DNA of 64,000 nt from Jatrophihabitans sp. GTDB lineage: Bacteria > Actinomycetota > Actinomycetes > Mycobacteriales > Jatrophihabitantaceae. The position numbers were made by a program, and so were the translations under genes. The notes beneath the pieces were generated by a model. It did not search any database and had not been told where the DNA came from. It saw only the letters and a list, made by a program, of their open reading frames with translations. Of this stretch, positions 32,582 through 41,461 are shown one piece after another. The DNA is taken from positions 1 through 64,000 of the forward strand of contig DASVQQ010000033.1 in NCBI GenBank assembly GCA_036389035.1. The letters run 5' to 3'. Position 1 is the stretch's first letter. Each line of letters opens with the position of its first letter.

Positions 32582-34390
32582 ATGCAACGACACAAAAAAG
32601 GCGCGATGGCGGTCGGACTGACCGCCGTCGCAGCGATGGTGCTAACCGCGTGTGGTGGTGGTGACAGCGGTGACGGCGACAACGGCCCCACCGCCAGCGC
32701 CACCAACGCCGACGGTAGCGACCAGTCGCTATCGGCGGCCTTCAACGCGGCGACCATCGGGTTCGTCAACAAGTCGGACAAGACGGGCGGCACCCTGAAC
32801 CTGGTCGCCAGCGGTGACTGTGACGCCTGGGACCCGGCCAACACCTATTACGGCTGGTGCTGGAACATGCAGCGGCTGTTCACCCGCACCCTGGTGGGGT
32901 ACTCCTCCATTCCGGGCGCGAACAACGTCAAGATCGAGCCCGACCTCGCGACCGGGCTCGGCGAGCACAACGCCGACTTCACCGAGTGGACCTACAAGCT
33001 CAAGACCGGCGTCAAGTGGGAAGACGGCACGCCCGTCACCAGCAAGCAGGTCAAGTACGGCCTGCAGCGGGTCTTCGCCACGGACCTGTTCAGCAACGGC
33101 CCGTCCTCGTACTACCTCTGCCTGCTGAGCAAGTGCGACGCAGAGGGCACCCCGGCCTACGCCGGTCCGTACAAGGACAAGACCGGTGGCCTGGACAGCA
33201 TCACCACCCCGGACGACAACACCATCAGCTTCAAGCTGTCGACCTCCACCCCGGACTTCGACTACCTGATGGCGATGCCGGCCTCCGCTCCGGTGCCGCT
33301 GACCGAGAACGGCACCAACGTCGGGTCGAAGTACACCCTGAAGCCGCTGTCCAACGGCCCGTACAAGTTCGCCTCGTACACCCCGGAGCAGAAGATCAGC
33401 TGGGTCCGCAACGACCAGTACGATGTTGCGACGGACAAGATCCGCAAGCCGATGGTCGACAAGATCAATCTGACCATCAGCACCAACGCCGATGACAACG
33501 ACAAGCAGCTGCAGGCCGGCACCGCCGACGCCCAGGCTGACGGTGGCGTGCAGGCCGCGTTCCAGACCAACATCATCAACAACCCGGATCTGAAGAAGAA
33601 CGCCGACAACCCGGTGTCCTCCTACGTCCGTTACTTCTCGGTCTTCCCGTCGGTGATCCCTGACGTTCACTGCCGCCGGGCGATCTTCTACGCGATCAAC
33701 AAGGTCGACCTGCAGCGGGCGCGCGGTGGCACATACGGTGGCGACATCGCCCACACGATGGCGCAGCCGACCGTTCCCGGTCACGACCCGAAGGCCAACC
33801 CGTACCCCCCCGGACCCGACAACACCGGTGACCTCGCGAAGGCCAAGGACGAGCTGAAGCAGTGCGGCAAGCCGAACGGCTTCGCGACCAAGATGGCCTA
33901 CGTGAACGCAGGCAAGGGCCCGGCGGTCTTCACTGCCGCTCAGTCCGCCCTGGCGCGGGTCGGCATCAAGCTAGGCGCGGCTGTGCACGCTCAGTCCGGC
34001 TACTACGGTGGTTACATCGGCAAGCCGGAGACGGTCAAGAGCGTCGGCATCGGCATGGCTCAGGCCGGCTGGGGTTCTGACTACCCGACCGGTGGCGGCT
34101 TCTGGACCTCCATCGTGGCGAGCTACGCCCCGCCCGGTGGTGGTAACTACACCCAGATCAAGGACAAGAAGATCGATGATCTGCTTGCCCAGGCTTCCAA
34201 GACCACCGGCAAGCACGAGGACCTGTTCAAGGAGCTCGACGCTCGGGTTATGGAGCTCGCGGTAGACCTGCCGTTCATTTACGACAAGACGCTGTACTAC
34301 CGCAACCCGCGGTTGACCAACGTCCGTAACAACATGGCGCTGGGGTCGTACTACGACTTCGTCAACATCGGCGTCAGCGACGGCAAGTAA
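32582..34390 (+). CDS. Peptide-binding lipoprotein (family 5), system 2
   Basis: The product of about 602 residues has positive residues then a hydrophobic core and lipobox (AAMVLTACGGG), an acidic/glycine linker, then a family 5 domain (KLKTGVKWEDGTPVTSKQVK, FPSVIPDVHCRRAIFYAINK). AGGAGG lies 12 bases before the ATG; a GTG at 32570 is too close to that site. It sits between its two permease genes. Confidence 0.9.
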   Translation: MQRHKKGAMAVGLTAVAAMVLTACGGGDSGDGDNGPTASATNADGSDQSLSAAFNAATIGFVNKSDKTGGTLNLVASGDCDAWDPANTYYGWCWNMQRLFTRTLVGYSSIPGANNVKIEPDLATGLGEHNADFTEWTYKLKTGVKWEDGTPVTSKQVKYGLQRVFATDLFSNGPSSYYLCLLSKCDAEGTPAYAGPYKDKTGGLDSITTPDDNTISFKLSTSTPDFDYLMAMPASAPVPLTENGTNVGSKYTLKPLSNGPYKFASYTPEQKISWVRNDQYDVATDKIRKPMVDKINLTISTNADDNDKQLQAGTADAQADGGVQAAFQTNIINNPDLKKNADNPVSSYVRYFSVFPSVIPDVHCRRAIFYAINKVDLQRARGGTYGGDIAHTMAQPTVPGHDPKANPYPPGPDNTGDLAKAKDELKQCGKPNGFATKMAYVNAGKGPAVFTAAQSALARVGIKLGAAVHAQSGYYGGYIGKPETVKSVGIGMAQAGWGSDYPTGGGFWTSIVASYAPPGGGNYTQIKDKKIDDLLAQASKTTGKHEDLFKELDARVMELAVDLPFIYDKTLYYRNPRLTNVRNNMALGSYYDFVNIGVSDGK

Positions 34391-34442
34391 GCAAGTGCAG
34401 TCGCAGTACAGGTGAGTTTCTCAGCTGACTAGAGAGGTGGCA

Positions 34443-34486
34443 GTGTCTGTGGCCGGCCCGGGTACGCTCGGGTCGGCCACGGACAC
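34443..34486 (+). terminator. Long stem-loop just upstream of the system 2 DppB gene
   Basis: Arms of about 20 bases (starting GTGTCTGTGGCC and ending GGCCACGGACAC) pair nearly perfectly with a four-base loop. It ends nine bases before the ATG at 34496 and has no U-run. It may terminate or attenuate the lipoprotein transcript or hide the start of the permease, which lacks a clear ribosome site. Confidence 0.5.
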
Positions 34487-34495
34487 GCAAACACG

Positions 34496-35503
34496 ATGAT
34501 CAGATACATCATTCGCCGCTCGATCGGCGGTGTGTTGGTGCTCCTGGTGACGAGCTTCGTCACGTTCTTCATCTTCCAGGTGGGCCCCAAGATCGCCGGC
34601 GTGTCACCCGCACTGTTCTATGTCGGCAAGATCCCACCCAATGAAGAGGGCCTGAGGCTGATCGAAGCGCGCTTCGGGTTCGATCTCCCGTTGTGGAAGC
34701 AGTACTTCGACTGGGGCGGCGGAATCCTGTTCGGCCGCACCCTGGGAGACGACACCGGCGCGACCGTGGAGTGCGCGGCCCCGTGCCTGGGTTACTCCTT
34801 CCGGCAACAACTGCCGGTCAGCGAGATGATCATGAGGGCGTTGCCGGTCGAGCTCAGCATCGCCCTCGGCGCGGCCGTTCTCTGGCTGGTCGGCGGGCTG
34901 ACCATCGGCTCGATCTCGGCCCTCAAGCGAGGCTCATTCTTCGATCGGGCCGCGATGACGATGGCGCTGGCGGCCGTCTCGCTGCCGATCTTCTTCACCG
35001 GCCCGATCCTGCTGCTGGTCTTCAAGTACAAGTTGGGCTGGCTACCCAACACCAACTACGCCTCGATCACCTCCGACCCCGAACAGTGGTTGAGATCGAT
35101 GATCCTGCCGTGGTTAGCACTGGCCTTCATCTTCGCGGCGCTCTACGCCAGGCTGACCCGGGCCAACATGCTCGAGACGATGAGCGAGGACTACGTCCGC
35201 ACCGCCCGGGCCAAGGGGTTGGCCCGGCGCACTGTGGTCGTCAAACACGGCCTGCGCGCCGCGCTGACCCCGATCGTGACGATCTTCGGCCTCGACCTCG
35301 GCCAGCTGATCGGCAGCGCCGTGATCACCGAATCGGTGTTCAACCTGCCCGGCCTCGGCCTGATCAGCATCAAGGCGATCAACAGCCAGGACCTGCCGGT
35401 GATCCTCGGGGTGACCATCGTCGCCACGTTCGCCGTGGTGGTCGCCAACATCATCGTCGACATCGGCTACGCCTTCGTTGATCCGCGCGTGAGCTACAGC
35501 TAG
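34496..35503 (+). CDS. Oligopeptide/dipeptide ABC transporter permease (DppB type), system 2
   Basis: The 335-residue permease has the classic N-terminus IIRRSIGGVLVLLVTSFVTF, a long extracytoplasmic loop (about 35-115), and an EAA loop at DYVRTARAKGLARRTVVVKH. No good Shine-Dalgarno sequence precedes the ATG; a strong stem-loop occupies that position instead. It is followed closely by two separate ATPase genes. Confidence 0.9.
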   Translation: MIRYIIRRSIGGVLVLLVTSFVTFFIFQVGPKIAGVSPALFYVGKIPPNEEGLRLIEARFGFDLPLWKQYFDWGGGILFGRTLGDDTGATVECAAPCLGYSFRQQLPVSEMIMRALPVELSIALGAAVLWLVGGLTIGSISALKRGSFFDRAAMTMALAAVSLPIFFTGPILLLVFKYKLGWLPNTNYASITSDPEQWLRSMILPWLALAFIFAALYARLTRANMLETMSEDYVRTARAKGLARRTVVVKHGLRAALTPIVTIFGLDLGQLIGSAVITESVFNLPGLGLISIKAINSQDLPVILGVTIVATFAVVVANIIVDIGYAFVDPRVSYS

Positions 35504-35521
35504 AGACCGGAGACCCATTCA

Positions 35522-36598
35522 GTGACTGCCCAGCCCGCCGCCATCCGCCTCGAAAAGCCAGAGGTTGGCGACGCGTTCCTATCGGTACGCGACCTCCGGG
35601 TCCACTTCCCCACCGCGGACGGCCTCGTCAAGGGCGTCGACGGGCTGTCCTTCGACGTCCGGCGCGGCGAGATCATGGGCATCGTGGGGGAGTCCGGTTC
35701 CGGCAAGTCGGTCACCTCGCAGGCGATCCTCGGGCTGCACAAGGGCTCGCAGGCCCGGATCACCGGTGAGATCTGGCTGGACGGCACCGAGCTGGTGGGA
35801 GCCAGCGAAGACGAGATGCGCTCACTGCGCGGCGACAAGATGGCGATGATCTTTCAGGACCCGCTGTCGGCGATGCACCCTTTCTACCGGGTCGGCGCCC
35901 AGATCTCTGAGGCCTACCTGGTGCACAACAAGGTCTCCAAGTCGGTGGCCAAGAAGCGCACGATCGAGATGCTCGACCGGGTCGGCATCCCGAACCCCGA
36001 GAAGCGCTTCAGCGACTACCCGCACCAGTTCTCCGGCGGCATGCGGCAGCGCGCCATGATCGCGATGGCCCTGGTGTGCGACCCGAAGCTGCTGATCGCC
36101 GACGAGCCGACCACCGCTCTGGACGTCACCGTCCAGGCCCAGATCCTGGACCTGATGAAGGACCTGCAGAAGGAGTTCAACTCCGCGATCATCCTGATCA
36201 CCCACGACCTCGGCGTGGTCGCTGAGACCTGCGACCAGGTCGTGGTGATGTACGGCGGCCAGTGCGTGGAGACCGGGTCGGTGAACGACCTGTTCTACGA
36301 GCCGGAGATGCCCTACGCGTGGGGCCTGCTGACCTCGATGCCGCGGATGGACCGCACCCGGCAGGAACGCCTGCAGCCGATCCCTGGCCAGCCGCCCTCG
36401 CTGATCCAGGTGCCCAAGGGGTGCGTGTTCAATCCCCGCTGCGGGTTCACCGACCACGTGCCCGGCCGTCGCTGCTTCACCGATCGTCCGGAGTTGCTGC
36501 CCACCTCGGGCGGCTCGGCCGGGCACGCGTTGCGCTGCCACATCGAGCCGGACGAGCGCCGTCGGATATGGGCCGACGAGATCAAGCCCACGCTGTAA
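35522..36598 (+). CDS. Peptide ABC importer ATPase (DppD type), system 2
   Basis: The 358-residue ATPase has Walker A GESGSGKS, signature FSGGMRQR, Walker B LLIADEP and a C-terminal CVFNPRCGF cysteine segment of the Opp/Dpp family. GTG start with GGAG about ten bases upstream. Pairs with the DppF-type ATPase 23 bases downstream. Confidence 0.92.
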   Translation: MTAQPAAIRLEKPEVGDAFLSVRDLRVHFPTADGLVKGVDGLSFDVRRGEIMGIVGESGSGKSVTSQAILGLHKGSQARITGEIWLDGTELVGASEDEMRSLRGDKMAMIFQDPLSAMHPFYRVGAQISEAYLVHNKVSKSVAKKRTIEMLDRVGIPNPEKRFSDYPHQFSGGMRQRAMIAMALVCDPKLLIADEPTTALDVTVQAQILDLMKDLQKEFNSAIILITHDLGVVAETCDQVVVMYGGQCVETGSVNDLFYEPEMPYAWGLLTSMPRMDRTRQERLQPIPGQPPSLIQVPKGCVFNPRCGFTDHVPGRRCFTDRPELLPTSGGSAGHALRCHIEPDERRRIWADEIKPTL

Positions 36599-36621
36599 GC
36601 CGACGAGGAGACTCCCCACAC

Positions 36622-37767
36622 ATGAGCACAGCCACCCACTCCGACGCCGGCGTGCCCGACGACGTCTCGCTCGAGCCCGCTGCCGATGACTCCGACGCGT
36701 TGCTGCGGGTCAACAAGCTCACCAAGCACTTCCCGATCAAGCAGGGCATCCTGATCCAGCGCCAGATCGGCGCCGTCAAGGCCGTGGACGGGGTGTCCTT
36801 CGCGGTCCGGGCCGGAGAGACGCTGGGCCTGGTGGGCGAGTCCGGTTGCGGCAAGTCCACCACCGGCCGGGTCGTGACCAAGCTGCTCGACCCGACGGCC
36901 GGCGAGATCTACTTCGGCGGTCAGGACATCGCCAAGCTCAAGAAGAGCGACATGCGGGCGTTGCGGACCGACATCCAGATGATCTTTCAGGACCCCTACT
37001 CCTCGTTGAACCCCCGGCACACCATCGGCACCATCGTCGGGGCGCCGTTCCTGATCCAGAAGTCCAAGACCGAGCGCGGTGTCAAGGCCGAGGTCCAGAG
37101 CCTGATGGAGCGGGTCGGACTCAACCCCGAGCACTACAACCGCTACCCGCACGAGTTCTCCGGCGGCCAGCGGCAGCGGATCGGCATCGCCCGGGCGATC
37201 GCACTGCGTCCGAAGCTGATCGTCTGCGACGAGCCGGTCTCGGCGCTGGACGTCTCGATCCAGGCGCAGGTGGTCAACCTGCTCGAGGACCTGCAGAACG
37301 AGTACAAGCTGGCCTACATCTTCGTGGCCCACGACCTGTCGGTGGTGCGCCATATCGCCGACCGGGTGGCGGTGATGTATCTGGGCAAGGTCATGGAGCT
37401 TGCCCCGCGCGACACCCTCTACTCCACCCCGATGCACCCCTACACGCACTCGCTGATGTCCGCGGTGCCGGTGCCGGACCCGAAGAAGGAAGGCCGGCGG
37501 GAGCGGATCCTGCTGATCGGTGACCTGCCCAGCCCGATCAACCCGCCGTCGGGTTGCGTGTTCCACACCCGCTGCCCCAAGTACCGCGCGGTGCTGTCCG
37601 AGACCGATCGGGAGCGCTGCCGCACCGATGTCCCGGCACTGGACGCCAAGGCGCCCATGCAGTTCGTGGCCTGCCACTTCCCGGAGGCCCGGGCCGACAT
37701 CGCCTCCGGCGAGGATCTCGGGATCACCGGCGAGGTCGAGCCCGGAACCGGAGCCACCGCGCTCTGA
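36622..37767 (+). CDS. Peptide ABC importer ATPase (DppF type), system 2
   Basis: The 381-residue ATPase has Walker A GESGCGKS, signature FSGGQRQR, Walker B LIVCDEP, and the oligopeptide-type C-terminus (GCVFHTRCPKYRAVLSE). An N-terminal tail of about 30 residues precedes the ABC domain. ATG at 36622 with GAGGAG upstream. Last gene of system 2. Confidence 0.92.
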   Translation: MSTATHSDAGVPDDVSLEPAADDSDALLRVNKLTKHFPIKQGILIQRQIGAVKAVDGVSFAVRAGETLGLVGESGCGKSTTGRVVTKLLDPTAGEIYFGGQDIAKLKKSDMRALRTDIQMIFQDPYSSLNPRHTIGTIVGAPFLIQKSKTERGVKAEVQSLMERVGLNPEHYNRYPHEFSGGQRQRIGIARAIALRPKLIVCDEPVSALDVSIQAQVVNLLEDLQNEYKLAYIFVAHDLSVVRHIADRVAVMYLGKVMELAPRDTLYSTPMHPYTHSLMSAVPVPDPKKEGRRERILLIGDLPSPINPPSGCVFHTRCPKYRAVLSETDRERCRTDVPALDAKAPMQFVACHFPEARADIASGEDLGITGEVEPGTGATAL

Positions 37768-37822
37768 TGAGCCGCTGCCCGGGTGGGCGTGGGGCCGCTC
37801 AGCCGCGGCGCCTATCTTGGGA

Positions 37823-38800
37823 ATGGTGATCCACGAGTCCGGGGCCGAGCAGCCGAGCCGGAGCCTGCCCGCCCGCCGGTTGTTGCTGGTGCACGCGCAC
37901 CCCGACGACGAGACCATCGGCACCGGGGCCACCATGGCCCACTACGCCGCCGCCGGCGCCCAGGTCACCCTGGTGACGTGCACCCTCGGTGAGGAGGGTG
38001 AGGTGCTGACGCCCGAGCTGGCGCTGCTGGCAGCCGGCCACGCCGATCAGCTCGGCGGCTGGCGGATCGCCGAGCTGTCCGCCGCGATGGCCGAACTGGG
38101 AGTCACCGATCACCGGTTCCTCGGTGGGGCCGGGCGCTTTCGCGACAGCGGCATGATGGGCGATCCCGCCAATGGCAAGGCCCGGGCGCTCTGGCGTGCC
38201 GACACCGAGCCCGCGGTGTTCCAGGCGGCCCTCAGCGCGCTCGTCGAGGTGATCCGCGAGGTGCGCCCGCAGGTGCTGATCACCTATGACCCCGACGGCG
38301 GTTACGGCCATCCCGACCACATCATGGCTCACCGGGTGAGCACCGCCGCGGTCGCCGCGGCCGCGGACCCGGGCTTCGCCGCCGAGGGGCCCGGCTGGCA
38401 GGTCAGCAAGCTGTACTGGACCGCGACGCCCCGCTCGGTGCTGGCCGCCGGGGAGCAGGCATTGCGGGCGGCCGGTCCGGGCATCGGGTTCACCGGCGTC
38501 GACTCGGTGGACGAGCTGCCGTTCGGCTGCGACGACGAGCTGGTGAGCACCGCCATCGCGGCCGAGGCGCAGGCCGGGGCCAAGCTGCGCGCGCTGGCCG
38601 CTCACCGGACCCAGGTCACGGTGCGCGCGCCGTTCTTCGCGCTGTCGAACAACCTCGGCCAGCTGTCGACGAGCACCGAGTACTTCCGGCTGGCCCACGG
38701 CAGCCCGGCCGGCGAGCGCGATGCCCACGGCCGCGAGACCGACCTGTTCGCCGGGGTCACCGCGCATCCGGCCCCGTCGTTCAATCCGGTCGCCGGATGA
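37823..38800 (+). CDS. mshB: Mycothiol biosynthesis deacetylase MshB
   Basis: This 325-residue zinc LmbE-family deacetylase removes acetate from GlcNAc-inositol in mycothiol synthesis. Zinc-site motif HAHPDDE appears near residue 29, with a later YGHPDHIMAH histidine. ITYDPDGGYGHPDH is diagnostic. The ATG at 37823 was chosen because it places the zinc motif at the usual distance; the ribosome site is weak. The downstream DUF6113 gene overlaps its stop. Confidence 0.92.
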   Translation: MVIHESGAEQPSRSLPARRLLLVHAHPDDETIGTGATMAHYAAAGAQVTLVTCTLGEEGEVLTPELALLAAGHADQLGGWRIAELSAAMAELGVTDHRFLGGAGRFRDSGMMGDPANGKARALWRADTEPAVFQAALSALVEVIREVRPQVLITYDPDGGYGHPDHIMAHRVSTAAVAAAADPGFAAEGPGWQVSKLYWTATPRSVLAAGEQALRAAGPGIGFTGVDSVDELPFGCDDELVSTAIAAEAQAGAKLRALAAHRTQVTVRAPFFALSNNLGQLSTSTEYFRLAHGSPAGERDAHGRETDLFAGVTAHPAPSFNPVAG

Positions 38801-39300
38801 GCCGGGGCGGTCCGGCCGGCGCCGCGACCGGCGCGGTGACCGGCGGGCCGGGCTATCCGGCAGCCCGCCCGCATGCCGCGCTGCTGGCAGTGGGCTACCT
38901 GCTGTTCGCCGCCGCCGGCGCGTTGACCGCGGTGATCGAGGTGCTGCTGGTGCCCAGCCGGATCGGGCAGACGCTGATCCCGCTGGCCCCGGCGCTGGCG
39001 GTGCTCAGCAACGTGGCGCTGCCGGCACTCTCGCGCGGCCTCACCGACACGATGCTCTCGGCGGTTCCGCCGGTGGCCGGCTGGCTGGTGACCACCTTCG
39101 TGCTGGCCGGCGCCACGCCCGAGGGCGACGTGCTGCTGCCGGCCGGGGACGCGGCCTACATCTCCTACTCGCTGCTCGGGTTCGGCACGCTGGCCGGCCT
39201 GCTCACCATCTGGCGGGCCGGCCGCCCGGGTGCGTGGACCGGCCGGTGGCTCAGCTCTCGGCTGGCGCGGCGCGGTAGTGGTAGCGATGGTGAGCGCTGA
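38797..39300 (+). CDS. DUF6113-type membrane protein
   Basis: The 167-residue product has four hydrophobic segments and a charged C-terminal tail. It overlaps mshB by four bases (ATGA), the usual arrangement for DUF6113 genes in actinobacteria. Function is unknown. Its last 50 bases overlap the 3' end of the convergent GNAT gene. Confidence 0.75.
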   Translation: MSRGGPAGAATGAVTGGPGYPAARPHAALLAVGYLLFAAAGALTAVIEVLLVPSRIGQTLIPLAPALAVLSNVALPALSRGLTDTMLSAVPPVAGWLVTTFVLAGATPEGDVLLPAGDAAYISYSLLGFGTLAGLLTIWRAGRPGAWTGRWLSSRLARRGSGSDGER

Positions 39301-40195
39301 ACCCCAGCCGCTGGTAGAACGCCAACGCCGCGGAGTTGTCGGCGTCGACCTGCAGGTAGCACTGGCTGGCTCCCTGACCTCGTCCCCAGTCGGCCAGCGC
39401 TCGCATCAGCGTGCTGGCCACCCCTGAGCGGCGATGCGCGGGCGCCACCTCGACGGCGGTGACCCCCAGCCAGGCCTCGTCCACCGCCCCCCGGGCGACC
39501 CCGACCACCGAGCCGTCGCGGCTGAGCGAGGCGAACCGGACCCGGTCGTGGCGGCCCAGCAACCGCACCGCGTGCTCGGGCAGCGGGCCGCCGCGGTAGT
39601 GGTAACCCTGCAGCCAGGCATCGGAGGCGACCGGGTCCAGCCGCACCCCCTCGTCGCCGCCCCAGGCCTCGGCTGAGCCGCTGATCGGCGCGCTCAGCAG
39701 GACGGCCGGCCGTTGCACGCTCCAGCACCGGCCCGCCAGCTCGGCATCGAGCAGCCCGCGCGCCGGCAGCGGCAGCTGGACCCACACCGGCAGCCCGCGC
39801 TCGGCGTAGAACCGGCCGGCCGCGGCCAGCAGTTCGGCAAGCGGGCGGCGGGGGGTGACCAGCGGCAGCACCGAGTTCGCCCGGCCGGTCCAGCCGTGGT
39901 CGGCGTGCAGCAGCCAGCCGTCGAGATCGACCACTTCGGCGGCCCGCCAGCCCCGGCGGGCGATGCGTTCGAGCTCCAGGATCTGGCGCCGGTGCGGGGC
40001 CACCGCCCGGACCGCCACGATCGCAGCACGATCGACGGTGGTCAGGCCGTTCGGACCGGCGACGATAGCTGTGGTCGGTGTCAAGGACGCCAGCTCGCCG
40101 ACCACGTCCGAAAGAGGTGGAAGCTTGCCGTCCGCGCGCCGGTAACGCAGAACTATCCGTCGCCCCACGAGCCCGGCAGAGAGCATGACCGGCAT
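39251..40195 (-). CDS. GNAT-family N-acetyltransferase with N-terminal extension
   Basis: The protein is about 314 residues. The C-terminal third has the acetyl-CoA motif (VEVAPAHRRSGVASTLM) and a NSAALAFYQRLGF strand, typical of GNAT enzymes. The first 65 residues form a small basic beta-type domain (GRRIVLRYRRADG, LTPTTAIVAG), followed by a degenerate acetyltransferase half. Substrate unknown. An ATG nine bases downstream is an alternative start. Confidence 0.8.
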   Translation of the reverse strand: MPVMLSAGLVGRRIVLRYRRADGKLPPLSDVVGELASLTPTTAIVAGPNGLTTVDRAAIVAVRAVAPHRRQILELERIARRGWRAAEVVDLDGWLLHADHGWTGRANSVLPLVTPRRPLAELLAAAGRFYAERGLPVWVQLPLPARGLLDAELAGRCWSVQRPAVLLSAPISGSAEAWGGDEGVRLDPVASDAWLQGYHYRGGPLPEHAVRLLGRHDRVRFASLSRDGSVVGVARGAVDEAWLGVTAVEVAPAHRRSGVASTLMRALADWGRGQGASQCYLQVDADNSAALAFYQRLGFSAHHRYHYRAAPAES

Positions 40196-40260
40196 ACTAT
40201 GCACCAGTGTGACGACGCACCGCTTTGACCAGCACCAACCCGTACCAGGAGGACCTTCCA

Positions 40261-40587
40261 GTGACCTACGTGATCGCCGAACCCTGCGTCGATGTGCTGG
40301 ACAAGGCATGCATCGAGGAGTGCCCGGTCGACTGCATCTATGAGGGTGGCCGGATGCTCTACATCCATCCGGACGAGTGCGTGGACTGCGGGGCGTGCGA
40401 GCCGGTGTGCCCGGTGGAGGCGATCTTCTACGAGGACGACGTGCCGGACAAGTGGCGCGAGTACACCCAGGCCAACGTCGACTTCTTCGATGAGCTCGGC
40501 TCACCGGGCGGTGCGTCCAAGGTGGGCAAGACCGAAGCGGATCCGGCCTTCATAGTGGCCCTGCCGCCGCAGGCCGGCGAGCACTAG
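40261..40587 (+). CDS. fdxA: 7Fe ferredoxin (3Fe-4S/4Fe-4S)
   Basis: The 108-residue ferredoxin has cysteines at 9, 17, 21, 25, 40, 43, 46 and 50, the pattern of actinobacterial seven-iron ferredoxins in which the first cluster is 3Fe-4S. The GTG start has AGGAGG eight bases upstream. In many actinobacteria this gene directly precedes dapC; here dapC is about 23 kb away. Confidence 0.92.
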   Translation: MTYVIAEPCVDVLDKACIEECPVDCIYEGGRMLYIHPDECVDCGACEPVCPVEAIFYEDDVPDKWREYTQANVDFFDELGSPGGASKVGKTEADPAFIVALPPQAGEH

Positions 40588-40612
40588 TCACGCCCACCGC
40601 GCCTCGGGCGGC

Positions 40613-41428
40613 TCAGCGCGCCAGCGTCGCGACCACGGCTGAACTCCTAGCGGCGTCGTCGTCCTTCCAGCCGTCGGAATAGCTCCAGCGCTTGCCGTCG
40701 TGGCGCACCGACTCGATACCCAGCCGGTCGGCGTTGCAGACGAACCAGGCCGCGGTGGCCCACCCGGCGTCGGTGACGGTGACCGCCTTGCCGGCCACTG
40801 CCGGAGTGCTGACCGGCAGGTCGCGGGTCAACGCCGCCGCCACCGCGGCCGGCTGGGCCGAGCGGTCGGGTTGGTCGAAGCGGCATGACACCCCGGCCGG
40901 GGTGCTGCCGAACAGGGCGTCGGTGAGGGCCTGCGCCTGGTCCTCGTGCCGGGCATAGGCCGAGCCGTCGGCGGAGATCTGCACCGTCTGCACCACGGTG
41001 GCCAGCGCGCCCTCCTGCCAGTCGGGCACCCGCACCAGCGCGTCCAGGAACTTTCCGGTCGCGTAGCGGACGTCGGCGATCTGCTCGGGCGTGCCCCAGC
41101 CCTGCGAGGGCCGCTGCTGCAGGATGCCGACCGAGTCCCGGTCACCCCGGCCGGCCGGGATGTTGCGCAGCTTGGACTCCTGCAAGGCGGCGCCGATGGT
41201 CAGCACCGCCGCTCGTTCGGGCAGCTCGCGCTTGAGCACCACCCCGACGATGGCCGAGGCGATCTGGGCCTGCTCCAGCTCCAGGAAGTAGCTGCCCACG
41301 TCACAGCCGTCGGGCTTGACCACCGACTGGGCGGCTCGCCAGAGCGTCCGGGCGCCGAAGGCCAACGCGCCCAGCACGATCACCACCACCAGCAGGGCGA
41401 TGCCACCGCGCTGCGCCCGACCCGCCAC
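40613..41428 (-). CDS. Membrane-anchored secreted protein, lysozyme-like region
   Basis: The 271-residue product has an uncleaved-type N-terminal helix (IALLVVVIVLGALAFGA). The outer domain contains IGAALQESKLRNI and DSVGILQQRPSQGWG, which resembles transglycosylase/lysozyme-like folds common in actinobacterial cell-wall-associated proteins. The C-terminal third is unassigned. It lies between fdxA and dapD on the minus strand. Confidence 0.7.
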   Translation of the reverse strand: MAGRAQRGGIALLVVVIVLGALAFGARTLWRAAQSVVKPDGCDVGSYFLELEQAQIASAIVGVVLKRELPERAAVLTIGAALQESKLRNIPAGRGDRDSVGILQQRPSQGWGTPEQIADVRYATGKFLDALVRVPDWQEGALATVVQTVQISADGSAYARHEDQAQALTDALFGSTPAGVSCRFDQPDRSAQPAAVAAALTRDLPVSTPAVAGKAVTVTDAGWATAAWFVCNADRLGIESVRHDGKRWSYSDGWKDDDAARSSAVVATLAR

Positions 41429-41461
41429 CGCTCTGTCCCCTCCGATCTCTTCTACCTCGAC

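Noticed and set aside
40261..40587. The 7Fe ferredoxin as redox partner of the cluster P450
   Set aside because: It is about 34 kb away in a housekeeping context with dapD/dapE and mshB. P450 partners are usually adjacent.
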